Positions 34,833 to 44,611 of a stretch of DNA of 64,000 nucleotides are shown here, one piece after another; position 1 is the first letter of the stretch; every line of letters begins with the position of its first letter. The notes below the pieces were generated by a model that saw only the letters and a program-made list of their open reading frames with translations, made no database searches and had not been told where the DNA came from. This DNA comes from Hyphomicrobiales bacterium (GTDB lineage: Bacteria; Pseudomonadota; Alphaproteobacteria; Rhizobiales; Beijerinckiaceae): positions 1,962,001-2,026,000 of the forward strand of contig CAKNFP010000001.1 of NCBI GenBank assembly GCA_930633525.1, written 5' to 3'. Made by a program: the position numbers and the translations under genes.

Positions 34833-37800
34833 ATGAGTGTTTCAGCGAACGAGATCTACCAGGACGTCGGCTTTGTGCATCTGCACGTCCATTCCTCGTT
34901 TTCGCTCCTCGAGGGCGCGCTGACCATCGCCGCCTTGTCGAAGATGGCCATTGCCGACGGTATGCCGGCCCTGGCGCTGACGGATTCCAACAATCTTTTC
35001 GGCGCCCTGGAATTTTCCGAGAAGCTCTCCGGATCCGGAATCCAGCCAATCGCGGGCTTGCAGCTCACGGTCGAATTCGAACCGCCGGACCCCACCGTGC
35101 GCCAGACGGTGATCCGCAGCCTGCCGCATATCGTGCTGCTCGCGACCAGCGAGACCGGCTACGGCAATCTGATGCAGCTCACGAGCCGCGCCTTCCTGGA
35201 TTCGACGGCCGGGGAGGTGACACATGTGCCTTTCGCACGGCTGGCGGCGCATAGCGAGGGGCTGATCGCGCTCACCGGCGGACCGGGCGGCCCCCTCGAC
35301 AGGGCTTTGCGCGACGGTCAGACGGACCTGGCGTCGGAGCGTTTCAGGCGCCTCAGAGAGCTGTTCGGCGACCGTCTCTATGTTGAGTTGCAACGCCATG
35401 GCACGGACGAGGAGCGTGCCGTCGAGACAGAACTGCTGCGCCTTGCCTATCGCGATGGGGTTCCACTCGTCGCCACCAACGAGCCCTATTTTGCGAAGGC
35501 GGGGGATTACGAGGCGCATGACGCGCTGCTGGCCATCGCCGAGGGGCGCCTCGTCACCGATGACAATCGCCGACGGCTCACCAATGCGCACGATTTCAAG
35601 TCGCGCGGGGCGATGGTCAAGCTGTTCGAGGATCTGCCCGAGGCGTTGCGGTCCACGGTCGAAATCGCCATGCGCTGCGCCTACCGGCCGCGCACGCGCA
35701 AGCCAATGCTCCCCCGTTTCAGCGGCGATGAGGCGGAGGAGGCGACCGAACTGCGCCGGCAGGCGATGGCCGGGCTCGATGTACGCCTTGCCTCTCATCC
35801 GCCGGCGCCCGGTCTGACCGAGGCCGATTATCGGCAGCGTCTCGAATTCGAGCTGTCGATCATCGAGCGCATGCGCTTTCCCGGGTACTTCCTGATCGTC
35901 GCCGACTTCATCAAATGGGCCAAGGCCCATGACATTCCAGTCGGCCCGGGCCGCGGCTCGGGCGCGGGCTCGCTCGTCGCCTATTCGCTCACCATCACCG
36001 ACCTTGATCCGCTGCGCTTCGGCCTCCTCTTCGAGCGATTCCTCAATCCGGATCGTGTGTCGATGCCTGACTTCGACATCGATTTCTGCCAGGACCGGCG
36101 CGAGGAGGTCATCTCCTATGTGCAGCAGCGCTACGGCGAGGATCGCGTCGCGCAGATCATTACCTTCGGTACGCTGCAAGCGCGCGGGGTGATGCGCGAC
36201 GTCGGCCGCGTGCTCGAGATGCCCTATGGCCAGGTCGACAAGCTGACCAAGCTCGTGCCGCAGAATCCGGCCAATCCCGTCACGCTCAAGAAGGCGATCG
36301 AAGACGAGCCCAAGCTGCAGAGCGCGGCGAAGGAGGAGCCGGTGGTCGGGCGGATGCTCGACATCGCCCAGAAGCTGGAGGGCCTGCACCGCCATGCCTC
36401 GACCCATGCGGCCGGCATTGTCATCGGCGACCGGCCGCTGGAAGAGCTGGTGCCGCTCTATCGCGATCCGCGCTCGGGCATGCGGGTCAGCCAGCTCAAT
36501 ATGAAGTGGGTGGAGCAGGCGGGCCTGGTGAAGTTCGACTTCCTCGGCCTGAAGACCCTCACCGTGCTGCGCACGGCGGTCGATCTCATCAAGAAGAAGG
36601 GGCTCGACATCGATCTGTCGACCATCCCTCTCGATGACAAGAAAACTTATGAATATCTCGGGCGCGGTGAAACGGTCGGCGTGTTCCAGGTGGAAAGCGC
36701 GGGCATGCGCAAGGCGCTCGTCGAGATGCGCGCCGACCGCCTGGAGGATCTGATCGCCCTCGTGGCGCTCTACCGTCCGGGCCCGATGGCCAATATCCCG
36801 GTCTATTGCTCCCGCAAACACGGGGACGGCGAACCGGAGGAGGAGTGGTACCTCCACGAGAAGCTCCAGCCGATCCTGAACGAGACCTTCGGCATCATCA
36901 TCTACCAGGAACAGGTGATGCAGGTGGCGCAGTCGCTGTCGGGCTATTCGCTCGGCGAGGCCGACCTGTTGCGCCGCGCCATGGGCAAGAAGATCAAGGC
37001 GGAGATGGACGCCCAGCGCGAGCGCTTCGTGGATGGAGCCATCGAGCGCGGCCTGACCAAGGCGCTGGCCGACGAGATCTTCGACCTGCTCGCCAAATTC
37101 GCCGATTACGGCTTCAACAAGAGCCATGCGGCCGCCTATGCGCTCGTGTCCTACCACACGGGCTATCTGAAGGCGAACCATCCGGTCGAGTTCATGGCCG
37201 CATCCATGACGCTCGAACTCGACAACACCGACAAGCTGTCGGAATTCCGGCGGGAGGCCGAGCGTCTCGGCATCAAGGTCGAACCGCCGTCGATCAACCG
37301 CTCGGGCGTGGTCTTCGAGGTCCACTATGATGCTGCCGAGCGCGGATCGATCCGCTACGCGCTGGCCGCGCTCAAGGGCGTTGGCCGGCAGGCCGTAGAG
37401 GCTTTGGTGGCGGCAAGGGGCGACACGCCGTTCCGTGATCTCGGTGATTTCGCGCGCCGCTTCAATCCCAAGCTCGTCAACAAGCGCACGCTGGAAGCTC
37501 TGATTTCGGCCGGCGCCTTTGATGAACTCGAACCGGATCGGGCGCGCAGCTTCGCGGCCATCGACGCGATCACCGCGATCGCGGCGCGTACCGTGGCGGC
37601 CGAGGCCGATGGACAAAACGATTTCTTCGGCGGGCCGACCTCCGCGCCGGAGCCCCTGCGCATCCCCACTTATGTGCCGTGGCTGCCGGCGGAGCGCCTG
37701 CAGCGGGAATACGACGCGGCCGGGTTCTTTCTCACGGGCCATCCGCTCGACGAATATGGCGCGCTGCTTGAAAAGCTGCGTGTGCAACGCTGGCTGGATT

Positions 37801-38303
37801 TCGCCAAGGCGGTGCGGGGCGGGGTCAACATGGGGCGGCTCGCCGCGACCGTGCTGGACCGGACCGAACGGCGCACGAAGAGCGGCTCGAAGATGGGTAT
37901 CGTCAATCTGTCGGACCAGAGCGGGCATTTCGAGGCCATCATCTTCGCCGAGGGATTGTCGCATTTCCGTGATCTGCTGGAGCCGGGCAAGGCCGTGATC
38001 CTGCTGGTCCAGGCCTCCGCCGAGGGCGAGGAGGTGAGGGCGCGCATCCAGTCCGTCGAGCCGCTCGATTCCGCGGTTTCGAAACATCACAAAAGTCTGC
38101 GGATCTTCCTGCGTGACGAGGCGCCGCTTCCCATCGTCGCCGAAAGGCTGCGGGATCGCGGCGATGGCGACGTTTCGCTGGTTCTGATGCTGGAGGAGAA
38201 GCAGGAAGTCGAGGTGAAGCTCAAGGGGCGCTTTTCCACGACACCGCAGATGGCCAGCGCTATCCGGGCGATCCCCGGCGTCGTCCATGTGGAGATGCTG
38301 TAG
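34833..38303 (+). CDS. dnaE: DNA polymerase III alpha subunit
   Basis: An 1156-residue replicative polymerase. The start at 34833 gives the standard N-terminus; 34779 would add 18 residues. The PHP domain begins with FVHLHVHSSFSLLEG (His16, 18 and 20). The polymerase core has GPGRGSGAGSLVAY near 370 and the catalytic Asp cluster PDFDIDFCQDRR near 412-423. Further on are the helix-hairpin-helix region and an OB fold near 1000 (GRLAATVLDRTERRTKSG). Length fits DnaE1, the replicative type; the mutasome DnaE2 is not in the window. A 1148-codon frame on the opposite strand covers almost the whole gene and is a shadow of its codon bias. Confidence 0.96.
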   Translation: MSVSANEIYQDVGFVHLHVHSSFSLLEGALTIAALSKMAIADGMPALALTDSNNLFGALEFSEKLSGSGIQPIAGLQLTVEFEPPDPTVRQTVIRSLPHIVLLATSETGYGNLMQLTSRAFLDSTAGEVTHVPFARLAAHSEGLIALTGGPGGPLDRALRDGQTDLASERFRRLRELFGDRLYVELQRHGTDEERAVETELLRLAYRDGVPLVATNEPYFAKAGDYEAHDALLAIAEGRLVTDDNRRRLTNAHDFKSRGAMVKLFEDLPEALRSTVEIAMRCAYRPRTRKPMLPRFSGDEAEEATELRRQAMAGLDVRLASHPPAPGLTEADYRQRLEFELSIIERMRFPGYFLIVADFIKWAKAHDIPVGPGRGSGAGSLVAYSLTITDLDPLRFGLLFERFLNPDRVSMPDFDIDFCQDRREEVISYVQQRYGEDRVAQIITFGTLQARGVMRDVGRVLEMPYGQVDKLTKLVPQNPANPVTLKKAIEDEPKLQSAAKEEPVVGRMLDIAQKLEGLHRHASTHAAGIVIGDRPLEELVPLYRDPRSGMRVSQLNMKWVEQAGLVKFDFLGLKTLTVLRTAVDLIKKKGLDIDLSTIPLDDKKTYEYLGRGETVGVFQVESAGMRKALVEMRADRLEDLIALVALYRPGPMANIPVYCSRKHGDGEPEEEWYLHEKLQPILNETFGIIIYQEQVMQVAQSLSGYSLGEADLLRRAMGKKIKAEMDAQRERFVDGAIERGLTKALADEIFDLLAKFADYGFNKSHAAAYALVSYHTGYLKANHPVEFMAASMTLELDNTDKLSEFRREAERLGIKVEPPSINRSGVVFEVHYDAAERGSIRYALAALKGVGRQAVEALVAARGDTPFRDLGDFARRFNPKLVNKRTLEALISAGAFDELEPDRARSFAAIDAITAIAARTVAAEADGQNDFFGGPTSAPEPLRIPTYVPWLPAERLQREYDAAGFFLTGHPLDEYGALLEKLRVQRWLDFAKAVRGGVNMGRLAATVLDRTERRTKSGSKMGIVNLSDQSGHFEAIIFAEGLSHFRDLLEPGKAVILLVQASAEGEEVRARIQSVEPLDSAVSKHHKSLRIFLRDEAPLPIVAERLRDRGDGDVSLVLMLEEKQEVEVKLKGRFSTTPQMASAIRAIPGVVHVEML

Positions 38304-38356
38304 CGTTCATCGCGGCGGCGGAAAGCAATCAGGCGTAGGCGGTATCGCGGATGAAG

Positions 38357-38378
38357 GCTCCGCAGATATGCGCGGAGC
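38357..38378 (+). terminator. Hairpin after dnaE
   Basis: GCTCCGC and GCGGAGC arms (38357-38363 and 38372-38378) pair perfectly around an 8-base loop, 54 bases after the dnaE stop. There is no T run, so termination is uncertain. Confidence 0.3.
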
Positions 38379-38505
38379 GCGCTTGCACATGGGACGCTTT
38401 CGCCTTACCTAGAAGGCCATTCAACGGGAATTTGGAGCCGCTTCGACATGGACTTGTCTCTTGCCGCCGTCGTTCAGTCGATCATGCTGCGAGAAGTCCT
38501 GTCCC

Positions 38506-40095
38506 ATGCCTGCTTCCATCACCCTGTTCAATCTGTCGTGGCACGCTCCTGACGGAGCGCCGCTTTTCTCAGATCTCAATCTAAGCTTCGGCCCCGAGCG
38601 TATCGGGATCGTCGGACGCAATGGCAGCGGCAAGACCACGCTGCTGCGGCTGATCGCGGGCGAGCTACGCCCCTCGTCCGGTTCCATCCAATCCTCCGGT
38701 AGCCTTGGCGTCATGCGTCAGGACGTGCAAGCGCGCGCCGAAACGCTCGCTGACCTCTTTGATGCGAGATCGGCCCTGGCAGTGCTCGACCGTGCTGAAC
38801 AAGGTCAGGCCGATCCCGACGAACTGGCCGGCGCGGACTGGACATTGCCCGCCAGGATTGACGCGGCCCTCTTGCGCTGCGGCCTGCCGCTGGAGCCGCA
38901 TGTGCCGCTGGCTGCGCTGTCGGGCGGGCAGCGCACCCGCGCAGCGCTGGCGGCATTGATCTTCGCTGAGCCTGACGTCCTCCTGCTCGATGAACCGACC
39001 AACAACCTGGATCGCGATGGACGCCGGGCTGTCCTGGACTTCGTCCGCGGCTGGCGCGGTGGCGCCATCATCGTCAGCCATGATCGCGAGCTTCTCGAAG
39101 CGATGGATGCCATCGTGGAACTGACGACGCTCGGCGCCACGCGATATGGCGGGAGCTATGGTGATTATCGCGCGCGAAAGGCCAAGGATCTCGAGGCTGC
39201 TCATCACGATCTTGCCGCCGCCGAAAGGGCACGCGCCGAGATCAGGCGTCGCGCGCAGCAGGCGGTCGAGCGCAAGGCGCGCAGGGATAGCAACGGACGG
39301 AAGGGGCGCGCCAAAGGCGACCAGCCGAAAATCCTGATGGACGCGGCCCGGGGGCGGGCCGAGGCTTCCGGCGGCGCGAATGCCCGCCTTCGTGATGCCC
39401 GGGGTGAGATGGCGGAGGAGGCCCTCGCCGATGCGCGCGAGAGAATCGAAGTGCTTCAGCCCCTGCGCATGGACATGCTCACGACGGGGATGCCGCCTGG
39501 CAAGACGGCTCTGCGGCTCGATTCCGTGACAGGCGGATATGCGACCGAGCGGCCTGTCATCCGTGACCTGTCCTTGACGCTGACCGGGCGCGAGCGCGTC
39601 GCGATCACAGGCCCGAACGGCAGTGGTAAATCCACTTTGCTTGCGCTGATTACGGGCCAGCTCAAGCCGCAGAGCGGGACGATCGATCGACCGGTGCCGC
39701 TGGCGTTTCTTGATCAGGATGTAAGTTTGCTCGCTCGCGATCTCTCCCTGCGCGAGAATTTCTTGCACCTGAACCCGGAGACGGACGAGAACCAGTGTCG
39801 GGCGGCCTTGGCGCGTTTTCGCTTCCGCGCCGAGGATGCGCACCAGAGCGCAGGCAGCCTCAGCGGAGGCGAGCGATTGCGAGCCGGGCTTGCCTGCACC
39901 CTGGGGCGGCCCGTCCCGCCTGCGCTTCTCATTCTGGATGAGCCGACCAATCACCTTGATCTGGATGGAATCGAGGCCCTGGAAATGGCTCTATGTGCCT
40001 TTGACGGTGCGCTTCTCATCGTCAGCCATGACGAGAGGTTTCTCGAGGGTCTCGCCTTGCAGCGACGCGTGGCGCTGGGCGAGATCCCGGGTTGA
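38506..40095 (+). CDS. ABC-F family ATPase
   Basis: A 529-residue soluble protein with two ABC ATPase domains and no membrane segment. First domain: Walker A GRNGSGKTT, signature LSGGQRTR, Walker B LLLDEPTNNLD. Second: GPNGSGKST, LSGGERLR and LILDEPTNHLD. Between them is the charged linker (about 200-310, rich in Arg, Lys, Ala and Glu) that in ABC-F proteins reaches into the ribosomal exit site. It should bind the ribosome and relieve stalling or help tRNA positioning; the exact subgroup is not clear. The start at 38506 is preferred over the frame opening at 38461. Confidence 0.88.
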   Translation: MPASITLFNLSWHAPDGAPLFSDLNLSFGPERIGIVGRNGSGKTTLLRLIAGELRPSSGSIQSSGSLGVMRQDVQARAETLADLFDARSALAVLDRAEQGQADPDELAGADWTLPARIDAALLRCGLPLEPHVPLAALSGGQRTRAALAALIFAEPDVLLLDEPTNNLDRDGRRAVLDFVRGWRGGAIIVSHDRELLEAMDAIVELTTLGATRYGGSYGDYRARKAKDLEAAHHDLAAAERARAEIRRRAQQAVERKARRDSNGRKGRAKGDQPKILMDAARGRAEASGGANARLRDARGEMAEEALADARERIEVLQPLRMDMLTTGMPPGKTALRLDSVTGGYATERPVIRDLSLTLTGRERVAITGPNGSGKSTLLALITGQLKPQSGTIDRPVPLAFLDQDVSLLARDLSLRENFLHLNPETDENQCRAALARFRFRAEDAHQSAGSLSGGERLRAGLACTLGRPVPPALLILDEPTNHLDLDGIEALEMALCAFDGALLIVSHDERFLEGLALQRRVALGEIPG

Positions 40096-40167
40096 GCGAT
40101 CCCGCCAATAAAGCCGGCACTTACCGGCACATAATGGACCGGATACCTTCTTTCCGCACAGGATCTC

Positions 40168-40196
40168 TTGCATCTCAACGCTGGCGCCCTTATAAG
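40168..40196 (+). promoter_or_regulatory. Sigma-70 type promoter for rpsB
   Basis: TTGCAT (40168-40173), an exact 17-base spacer and TATAAG (40191-40196). The start of transcription would lie near 40203, leaving a leader of about 130 bases before the rpsB ATG, which is long enough for S2 autoregulation. Confidence 0.6.
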
Positions 40197-40336
40197 CGCG
40201 CCCATTCCACACGCGGGGTTAAGCTCGCGAAGGTCCTACCATAAGGGCCTTCTTGAGATCTCTCACGAGCCATCCGGTGGCCGGATCATCCGGCCCAAGG
40301 CCCCGCGGCGGCATCATAACCGGAGTTATAAAGACT

Positions 40337-41347
40337 ATGGCGCTTCCTGATTTCTCCATGCGGCAGCTTCTCGAAGCCGGTGCGCATTTCGGCCACCAGG
40401 CTCACCGCTGGAACCCGAAGATGGACCAGTACATCTTCGGCACACGCAACAACATCCACATCATCGATCTCGCCCAGACCGTGCCCGCGTTCTACCGCGC
40501 GCTGCAGGCGATTTCCGACACGGTGGCCGCCGGTGGCCGCGTGCTTTTCGTCGGCACGAAGCGCCAGGCCGCCGATGCGGTCGCGGACGCAGCCAAGCGT
40601 TCGGCCCAGTATTACGTGAATTCCCGTTGGCTCGGCGGCATGCTGACCAACTGGAAGACCATTTCCGGTTCGATCCAGCGCCTGCGCAAGGTCGACGAGA
40701 CCCTGAACGGTGGCGCCTCCGGCCTCACCAAGAAGGAGCGTCTGATGCTCTCGCGTGAGCGCGAGAAGCTTGAGCGCGCGCTCGGCGGTATCAAGGACAT
40801 GGGCGGCGTGCCGGACCTCCTGTTCGTGATCGACACGAACAAGGAGCAGCTCGCCATCAAGGAAGCCCAGCGCCTCGGCATTCCGGTGGCGGCGATCGTC
40901 GACACCAACTGCGATCCCGACGGCATCACCTTCCCGGTTCCCGCCAATGACGACGCGGGCCGCGCCATCGCTCTCTATTGCGATCTCGTCGCTCGCGCTG
41001 CCATCGATGGCATCTCGCGCGGCCATGGCGACCTTGGTATCGATATCGGCGAATCGGAAGCTCCGATCGTCGAGGACCTGCCGGCTGCCGATGCGGCCGC
41101 CTCGGATGAGGTGTTCGAGCGTCTTGGCGCGCCGCGTGGCGCCCCCGATGACCTCACCAACCTCAACGGTGTCGGTCCTGAGCTCGAGAAGAACCTCAAT
41201 GAGGCTGGCGTCTTCCACTACTGGCAGATCGCTGCTCTCGCGCCGGCCGATATCGCCGCGCTCGACGCCGAGCTTAAGCTGCATGGCCGTATCGAACGTG
41301 ACGGCTGGGTGGCGCAGGCCCGTTCGCTGACCGATACGGCGAACTGA
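40337..41347 (+). CDS. rpsB: 30S ribosomal protein S2
   Basis: A 336-residue protein of the small ribosomal subunit. The core shows [37 protein letters not shown] and DTNCDP. The last 80 or so residues are an extension not found in Escherichia coli S2, with a helix-hairpin-helix-like [16 protein letters not shown] followed by [12 protein letters not shown]; such extensions are usual in Alphaproteobacteria. The ATG at 40337 gives the correct start; the longer frame from 40253 does not. tsf follows 217 bases later after two hairpins. Confidence 0.96.
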   Translation: MALPDFSMRQLLEAGAHFGHQAHRWNPKMDQYIFGTRNNIHIIDLAQTVPAFYRALQAISDTVAAGGRVLFVGTKRQAADAVADAAKRSAQYYVNSRWLGGMLTNWKTISGSIQRLRKVDETLNGGASGLTKKERLMLSREREKLERALGGIKDMGGVPDLLFVIDTNKEQLAIKEAQRLGIPVAAIVDTNCDPDGITFPVPANDDAGRAIALYCDLVARAAIDGISRGHGDLGIDIGESEAPIVEDLPAADAAASDEVFERLGAPRGAPDDLTNLNGVGPELEKNLNEAGVFHYWQIAALAPADIAALDAELKLHGRIERDGWVAQARSLTDTAN

Positions 41348-41391
41348 TAAAGACCGTGCCGGTCGCAGGGCCGGCTCTGTCTGAGATAACG

Positions 41392-41433
41392 GACCTTCAT
41401 ATGAAAGCCTGAGGGCTGTGCCATATGAGGGTC
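41392..41433 (+). ncRNA. Stem-loop in the rpsB-tsf intergenic region
   Basis: A 12-bp stem (41392-41403 with 41422-41433, one G-U pair) encloses a small inner stem AGCC/GGCT with a TGAG loop. It lies 45 bases after rpsB. It may regulate read-through to tsf or stabilise the rpsB mRNA end; no RNA family is recognised. Confidence 0.45.
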
Positions 41434-41453
41434 TCGTTTCAGCAGCCAGATCG

Positions 41454-41480
41454 GAGCCGGCCGACAATGCCGGCTCGTTT
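41454..41480 (+). terminator. Hairpin upstream of tsf, partial terminator
   Basis: GAGCCGGC and GCCGGCTC (41454-41461 and 41469-41476) form an 8-bp stem with a 7-base loop followed by GTTT. It is a weak terminator candidate that could reduce read-through from rpsB. Confidence 0.45.
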
Positions 41481-41564
41481 GATGTGTTGATTGACGATTG
41501 ACGTCTGGCCGCGCCTTGCATTGATTTTGTGAGGACGCGGCTCTTTACGATCGAGAGGAAGACG

Positions 41565-42488
41565 ATGGCCAGCATTAGCGCGGCGATGGTGAAAGAGCTC
41601 CGCGACAAGACCGGCGCGGGCATGATGGATTGCAAGACGGCGCTCACGGAGACGGGCGGCGACGTCGAGGCGGCGGTGGATTGGCTGCGCAAGAAGGGCC
41701 TTTCGAAGGCCGCGAAGAAGTCCGGCCGCGTGGCGGCTGAAGGCCTCGTCGCGGTGGCACTCGCCGGTAACAAGGGCGTCGTCGTCGAGATCAACTCGGA
41801 GACCGACTTCGTGGCGCGCAACGAGCAGTTCCAGCAGCTCGCCCGCACCATCGCGCAGGTCGCACTCGACACCGGCACCGACATCGAGGCCGTGAAGGCT
41901 GCTGCCTATCCCGGCGGCGGCACGGTGCAGGATGCTCTGTCGAGCGCCATCGCCACCATCGGCGAGAACATGACCCCCCGGCGCGCGGCGAGCCTTTCGG
42001 TTGCCGACGGCGTGGTCTCCGCCTATCTGCACAACACGTCCGGCGAGGGCCTCGGCCGCATCGGCGTGATCGTGGCGCTTGCGTCGACCGGCAACAAGGA
42101 CGAGCTTTCCACTCTCGCCCGTCAGATCGCCATGCATGTCGCGGCGACCAACCCGGTGGCGCTCGACGCCAGCGGCGTTCCGGCCGAGACAGTCGAGCGT
42201 GAGAAGGCGATCCTTGCCGACAAGCACGCCGGCAAGCCGGCCAATGTCATCGAGAAGATCGTCGACAGCGGCATCAAGACCTACTTCAAGGAAGTGACGC
42301 TGCTGGAGCAGCCCTTCATCCACGATCAGTCCAAGACGATCTCTCAGGTCCTCAAAGAGGCCGAGGGACGGCTCGGAACTCCCGTCAAGCTCGAGGGCTT
42401 CGTCCGCTACGGTTTGGGCGAAGGCATCGAGAAAGAGGAAGCCGATTTCGCCGCCGAAGTGGCGGCGGCGGCGGGAAGCCAAGGCTGA
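41565..42488 (+). CDS. tsf: Elongation factor Ts
   Basis: A 307-residue guanine-nucleotide exchange factor for EF-Tu. The N-terminal [17 protein letters not shown] and the core motif [13 protein letters not shown] are the family signatures. GAGAGGA stands before the ATG at 41565; an earlier GTG at 41529 is not needed. It ends just before a strong terminator. Order rpsB-tsf-pyrH-frr is universal in this group. Confidence 0.97.
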   Translation: MASISAAMVKELRDKTGAGMMDCKTALTETGGDVEAAVDWLRKKGLSKAAKKSGRVAAEGLVAVALAGNKGVVVEINSETDFVARNEQFQQLARTIAQVALDTGTDIEAVKAAAYPGGGTVQDALSSAIATIGENMTPRRAASLSVADGVVSAYLHNTSGEGLGRIGVIVALASTGNKDELSTLARQIAMHVAATNPVALDASGVPAETVEREKAILADKHAGKPANVIEKIVDSGIKTYFKEVTLLEQPFIHDQSKTISQVLKEAEGRLGTPVKLEGFVRYGLGEGIEKEEADFAAEVAAAAGSQG

Positions 42489-42495
42489 CAACGAC

Positions 42496-42519
42496 AACGG
42501 CGCCGCAAGGCGCCGTTTT
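42496..42519 (+). terminator. Rho-independent terminator of tsf
   Basis: A 9-bp perfect stem (AACGGCGCC and complement) closed by a GCAA tetraloop and followed by a T run, starting eight bases after the tsf stop. Confidence 0.85.
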
Positions 42520-42620
42520 CATGTGAAGACCTGTGCAAGGCATGCGCCCGCACGGTGGCATCGATCCCCTGGCCCCGCTATGGGGAATGGATTGGCTCAG
42601 ACAACGGCGGAGGCACTAGC

Positions 42621-43328
42621 ATGCGGATCAAACGGGCGCTCATCAAACTGTCGGGCGAGGTTTTGGCCGGAACTGCCGGTGCCGGCTTGAACGGCGAGAC
42701 GCTGACTCAGATCGCGGCCGACATCGCGACGGCGGCCAAGAAGGGCCACGAGATTGCGATTGTCGTCGGCGGCGGCAATTTTTTCCGCGGTGTGCAAGGG
42801 CTCACCAAGGGGCTAGACCGGCCGACTGCCGATTCCATCGGCATGCTCGGCACCGTGATGAACGCGCTGGCGCTGGAACACGCGATCGAGGCGGCTGGCG
42901 TTCCCGCCCGCGCCATGTCGGCCGTGCCGATGCCATCGCTCTGTGAGAGCTATGCGCGGCGTCGCGCGCTCGATCACCTTGCCCATGGCAAGGTCGTGGT
43001 TCTCGGCGGCGGCCTGGGCAGTCCCTATTTCACCACCGATACGCCAGCCGTGCTGCGGGCGGCGGAGCTCGACTGTCAGGCCCTGCTCAAGGCGACCAAC
43101 GTGGACGGCGTCTATACCGCCGACCCGAAGAAGGATCCGACGGCATCGCGCTTCGACAGCCTGACCCATGACGAGGCGATTGCCCGCAACCTCAAGGTCA
43201 TGGATACAGCGGCTTTCGCGTTGGCGCGCGAAGCAGGCCTGCCGATCGTCGTCTTTTCCATTCTCGACGCCGGCGCCATCGGCCATGTGCTCGAAGGCAG
43301 CGGCCGCGCGACCATCGTGGCGCCCTGA
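42621..43328 (+). CDS. pyrH: Uridylate kinase (UMP kinase)
   Basis: A 235-residue amino-acid-kinase-fold enzyme that phosphorylates UMP to UDP in pyrimidine nucleotide synthesis. Motifs: IKLSGEVLAG near the N-terminus, VVGGGNFFRG, DSIGMLGTVMNALAL and TNVDGVYTADPKKDP. CGGAGG precedes the ATG at 42621. A terminator separates it from tsf, so it likely has its own promoter in 42520-42620. Confidence 0.96.
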   Translation: MRIKRALIKLSGEVLAGTAGAGLNGETLTQIAADIATAAKKGHEIAIVVGGGNFFRGVQGLTKGLDRPTADSIGMLGTVMNALALEHAIEAAGVPARAMSAVPMPSLCESYARRRALDHLAHGKVVVLGGGLGSPYFTTDTPAVLRAAELDCQALLKATNVDGVYTADPKKDPTASRFDSLTHDEAIARNLKVMDTAAFALAREAGLPIVVFSILDAGAIGHVLEGSGRATIVAP

Positions 43329-43687
43329 ACACCGGGCCGGACATAAACTCCTTGAGCAGACGGCGATTGGATTCGGGGCGCTCTGGATTTTCTCGATCGC
43401 GGGCGCCATCCCGAAGTGCCGTATGCTTGCGGGCGGTGTGGTGATTGCCGCTCCCGGGATGCCCAGGCGGCTCATTCCCACGGACTAGATGGCCTTTGTT
43501 GGCAAAAACTGTCTTCCACTCCCGCCCATCATGCTCTAAGTCCGCAGATTGTTGCCTTGGGAAGGTTCCTTCCCGGGCTATGGGGTAGCCATCCGCCGCT
43601 GATCGGCGGAGGCTTGCGTTGTGCTTGACCACAGGGGCCTCAGGCGCTCAAGGTCGCGCAAACATCGAACAAGAGGGCAAATCTGAG
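43329..43687. other. Intergenic region pyrH-frr
   Basis: About 360 bases without a supported gene. A perfect 7-base palindrome pair (GGGAAGG/CCTTCCC, 43559-43574) with a 2-base centre lies 113 bases before frr and could be a protein-binding site. No clear -35/-10 was chosen. Confidence 0.35.
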
Positions 43688-44251
43688 ATGACTGCCACGT
43701 CTTTCGACCTTTCGGACGTCAAGCGGCGCATGCAGGGTGCCGTACAGGCCTTTCGTCACGACCTGGGAAGCCTCAGGACCGGCCGTGCCTCCCCGACGCT
43801 TCTTGATCCCCTGCAGATCGACGCTTACGGCGCGGTCATGCCGATCTCTCAGGTCGCGACGGTCAGCGTGCCGGAGCCTCGCCTGATCAGCGTGCAGGTC
43901 TGGGATCGCAGCATGGTCTCTGCCGTTGAGAAGGCTATTCGCGAATCTGACCTCGGTCTCAACCCGCAGACCGAGGGCCAGGTGATCCGCCTGCGCATTC
44001 CGGAGATGAATGAGCAGCGCCGCAAGGAGATGGTCAAAGTCGCCCATAAATATGCCGAGGAAGGGCGTGTCGCGGCGCGGCATGTGCGGCGCGACGGCCT
44101 CGACGTGTTGAAGAAGCTCGTCAAGGACGGCAACCTGAGCGAGGACGAGCAGACGCGGCAGGCGGACCAGGTGCAGAAGGCGACAGACCAGACGATCTCT
44201 GAGATCGACCAGCTTCTGGTCGCCAAGGAAAAAGAAATCCTGCAGGTCTGA
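43688..44251 (+). CDS. frr: Ribosome recycling factor
   Basis: A 187-residue protein that works with EF-G to split post-termination ribosomes. Motifs: [19 protein letters not shown] near the N-terminus and [18 protein letters not shown] in the helical domain, ending [12 protein letters not shown]. The ATG at 43688 gives the normal N-terminus; the upstream frame from 43619 does not match. Two hairpins follow before uppS. Confidence 0.97.
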   Translation: MTATSFDLSDVKRRMQGAVQAFRHDLGSLRTGRASPTLLDPLQIDAYGAVMPISQVATVSVPEPRLISVQVWDRSMVSAVEKAIRESDLGLNPQTEGQVIRLRIPEMNEQRRKEMVKVAHKYAEEGRVAARHVRRDGLDVLKKLVKDGNLSEDEQTRQADQVQKATDQTISEIDQLLVAKEKEILQV

Positions 44252-44260
44252 ACCGAGGTA

Positions 44261-44291
44261 CTGAAGGCGAGCTTATCGACAACGCCTTCAG
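44261..44291 (+). terminator. Hairpin after frr, candidate terminator
   Basis: CTGAAGGCG and CGCCTTCAG (44261-44269 and 44283-44291) form a perfect 9-bp stem with a 13-base loop, starting nine bases after the frr stop. AATAAGTTTTG follows, a short T run. Confidence 0.6.
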
Positions 44292-44369
44292 AATAAGTTT
44301 TGTAGCCGCGCTCGGAGACGTCACGCTTCCATACTGAGGAATCGTGGGTCTGATTGCTCCGCCGATTGG

Positions 44370-44405
44370 CATGAGGCCTATGAAGTTTTTATCATCGGCC
44401 TCATG
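44370..44405. repeat. Large inverted repeat between frr and uppS
   Basis: Arms of 14 bases (44370-44383 and 44392-44405) match at 13 positions, with an 8-base T-rich loop. It is the second hairpin in the 360-base frr-uppS gap, which holds no gene. It could be a terminator reading on the minus strand, a regulatory RNA element or a small intergenic repeat; no second copy is seen in the window. Confidence 0.45.
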
Positions 44406-44611
44406 ATCGATTTGCGTGCAGATCGGCCATCGGCTCGCACTGGGAGGCGCTCCAAAATGGGTTTGGAAGCTCACTCCGAAATGATACGAATTTCGGATGC
44501 GCGCGGCGTACAGCGGCGATAGCGGGGGTGCCGGGCGGTGGGCGTGAGCATGTATGAGGGATTTCAGGCGAATCCATGCGATACGGCGTCTGCGCAGCGT
44601 CGGAGGATGGC

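Noticed and set aside
34842..38288. 1148-codon open frame on the minus strand across dnaE
   Set aside because: It lies exactly antisense to dnaE, its protein is rich in His, Arg, Gly and Leu with no recognisable domain, and long antisense frames are expected from high-GC codon bias. dnaE has all its motifs.
38665..39954. 429-codon minus-strand frame across the ABC-F gene
   Set aside because: Antisense shadow without motifs; the plus strand has both ATPase domains intact.
40286..41884. 532-codon minus-strand frame across rpsB and part of tsf
   Set aside because: Antisense to two universal genes; composition is that of a shadow.
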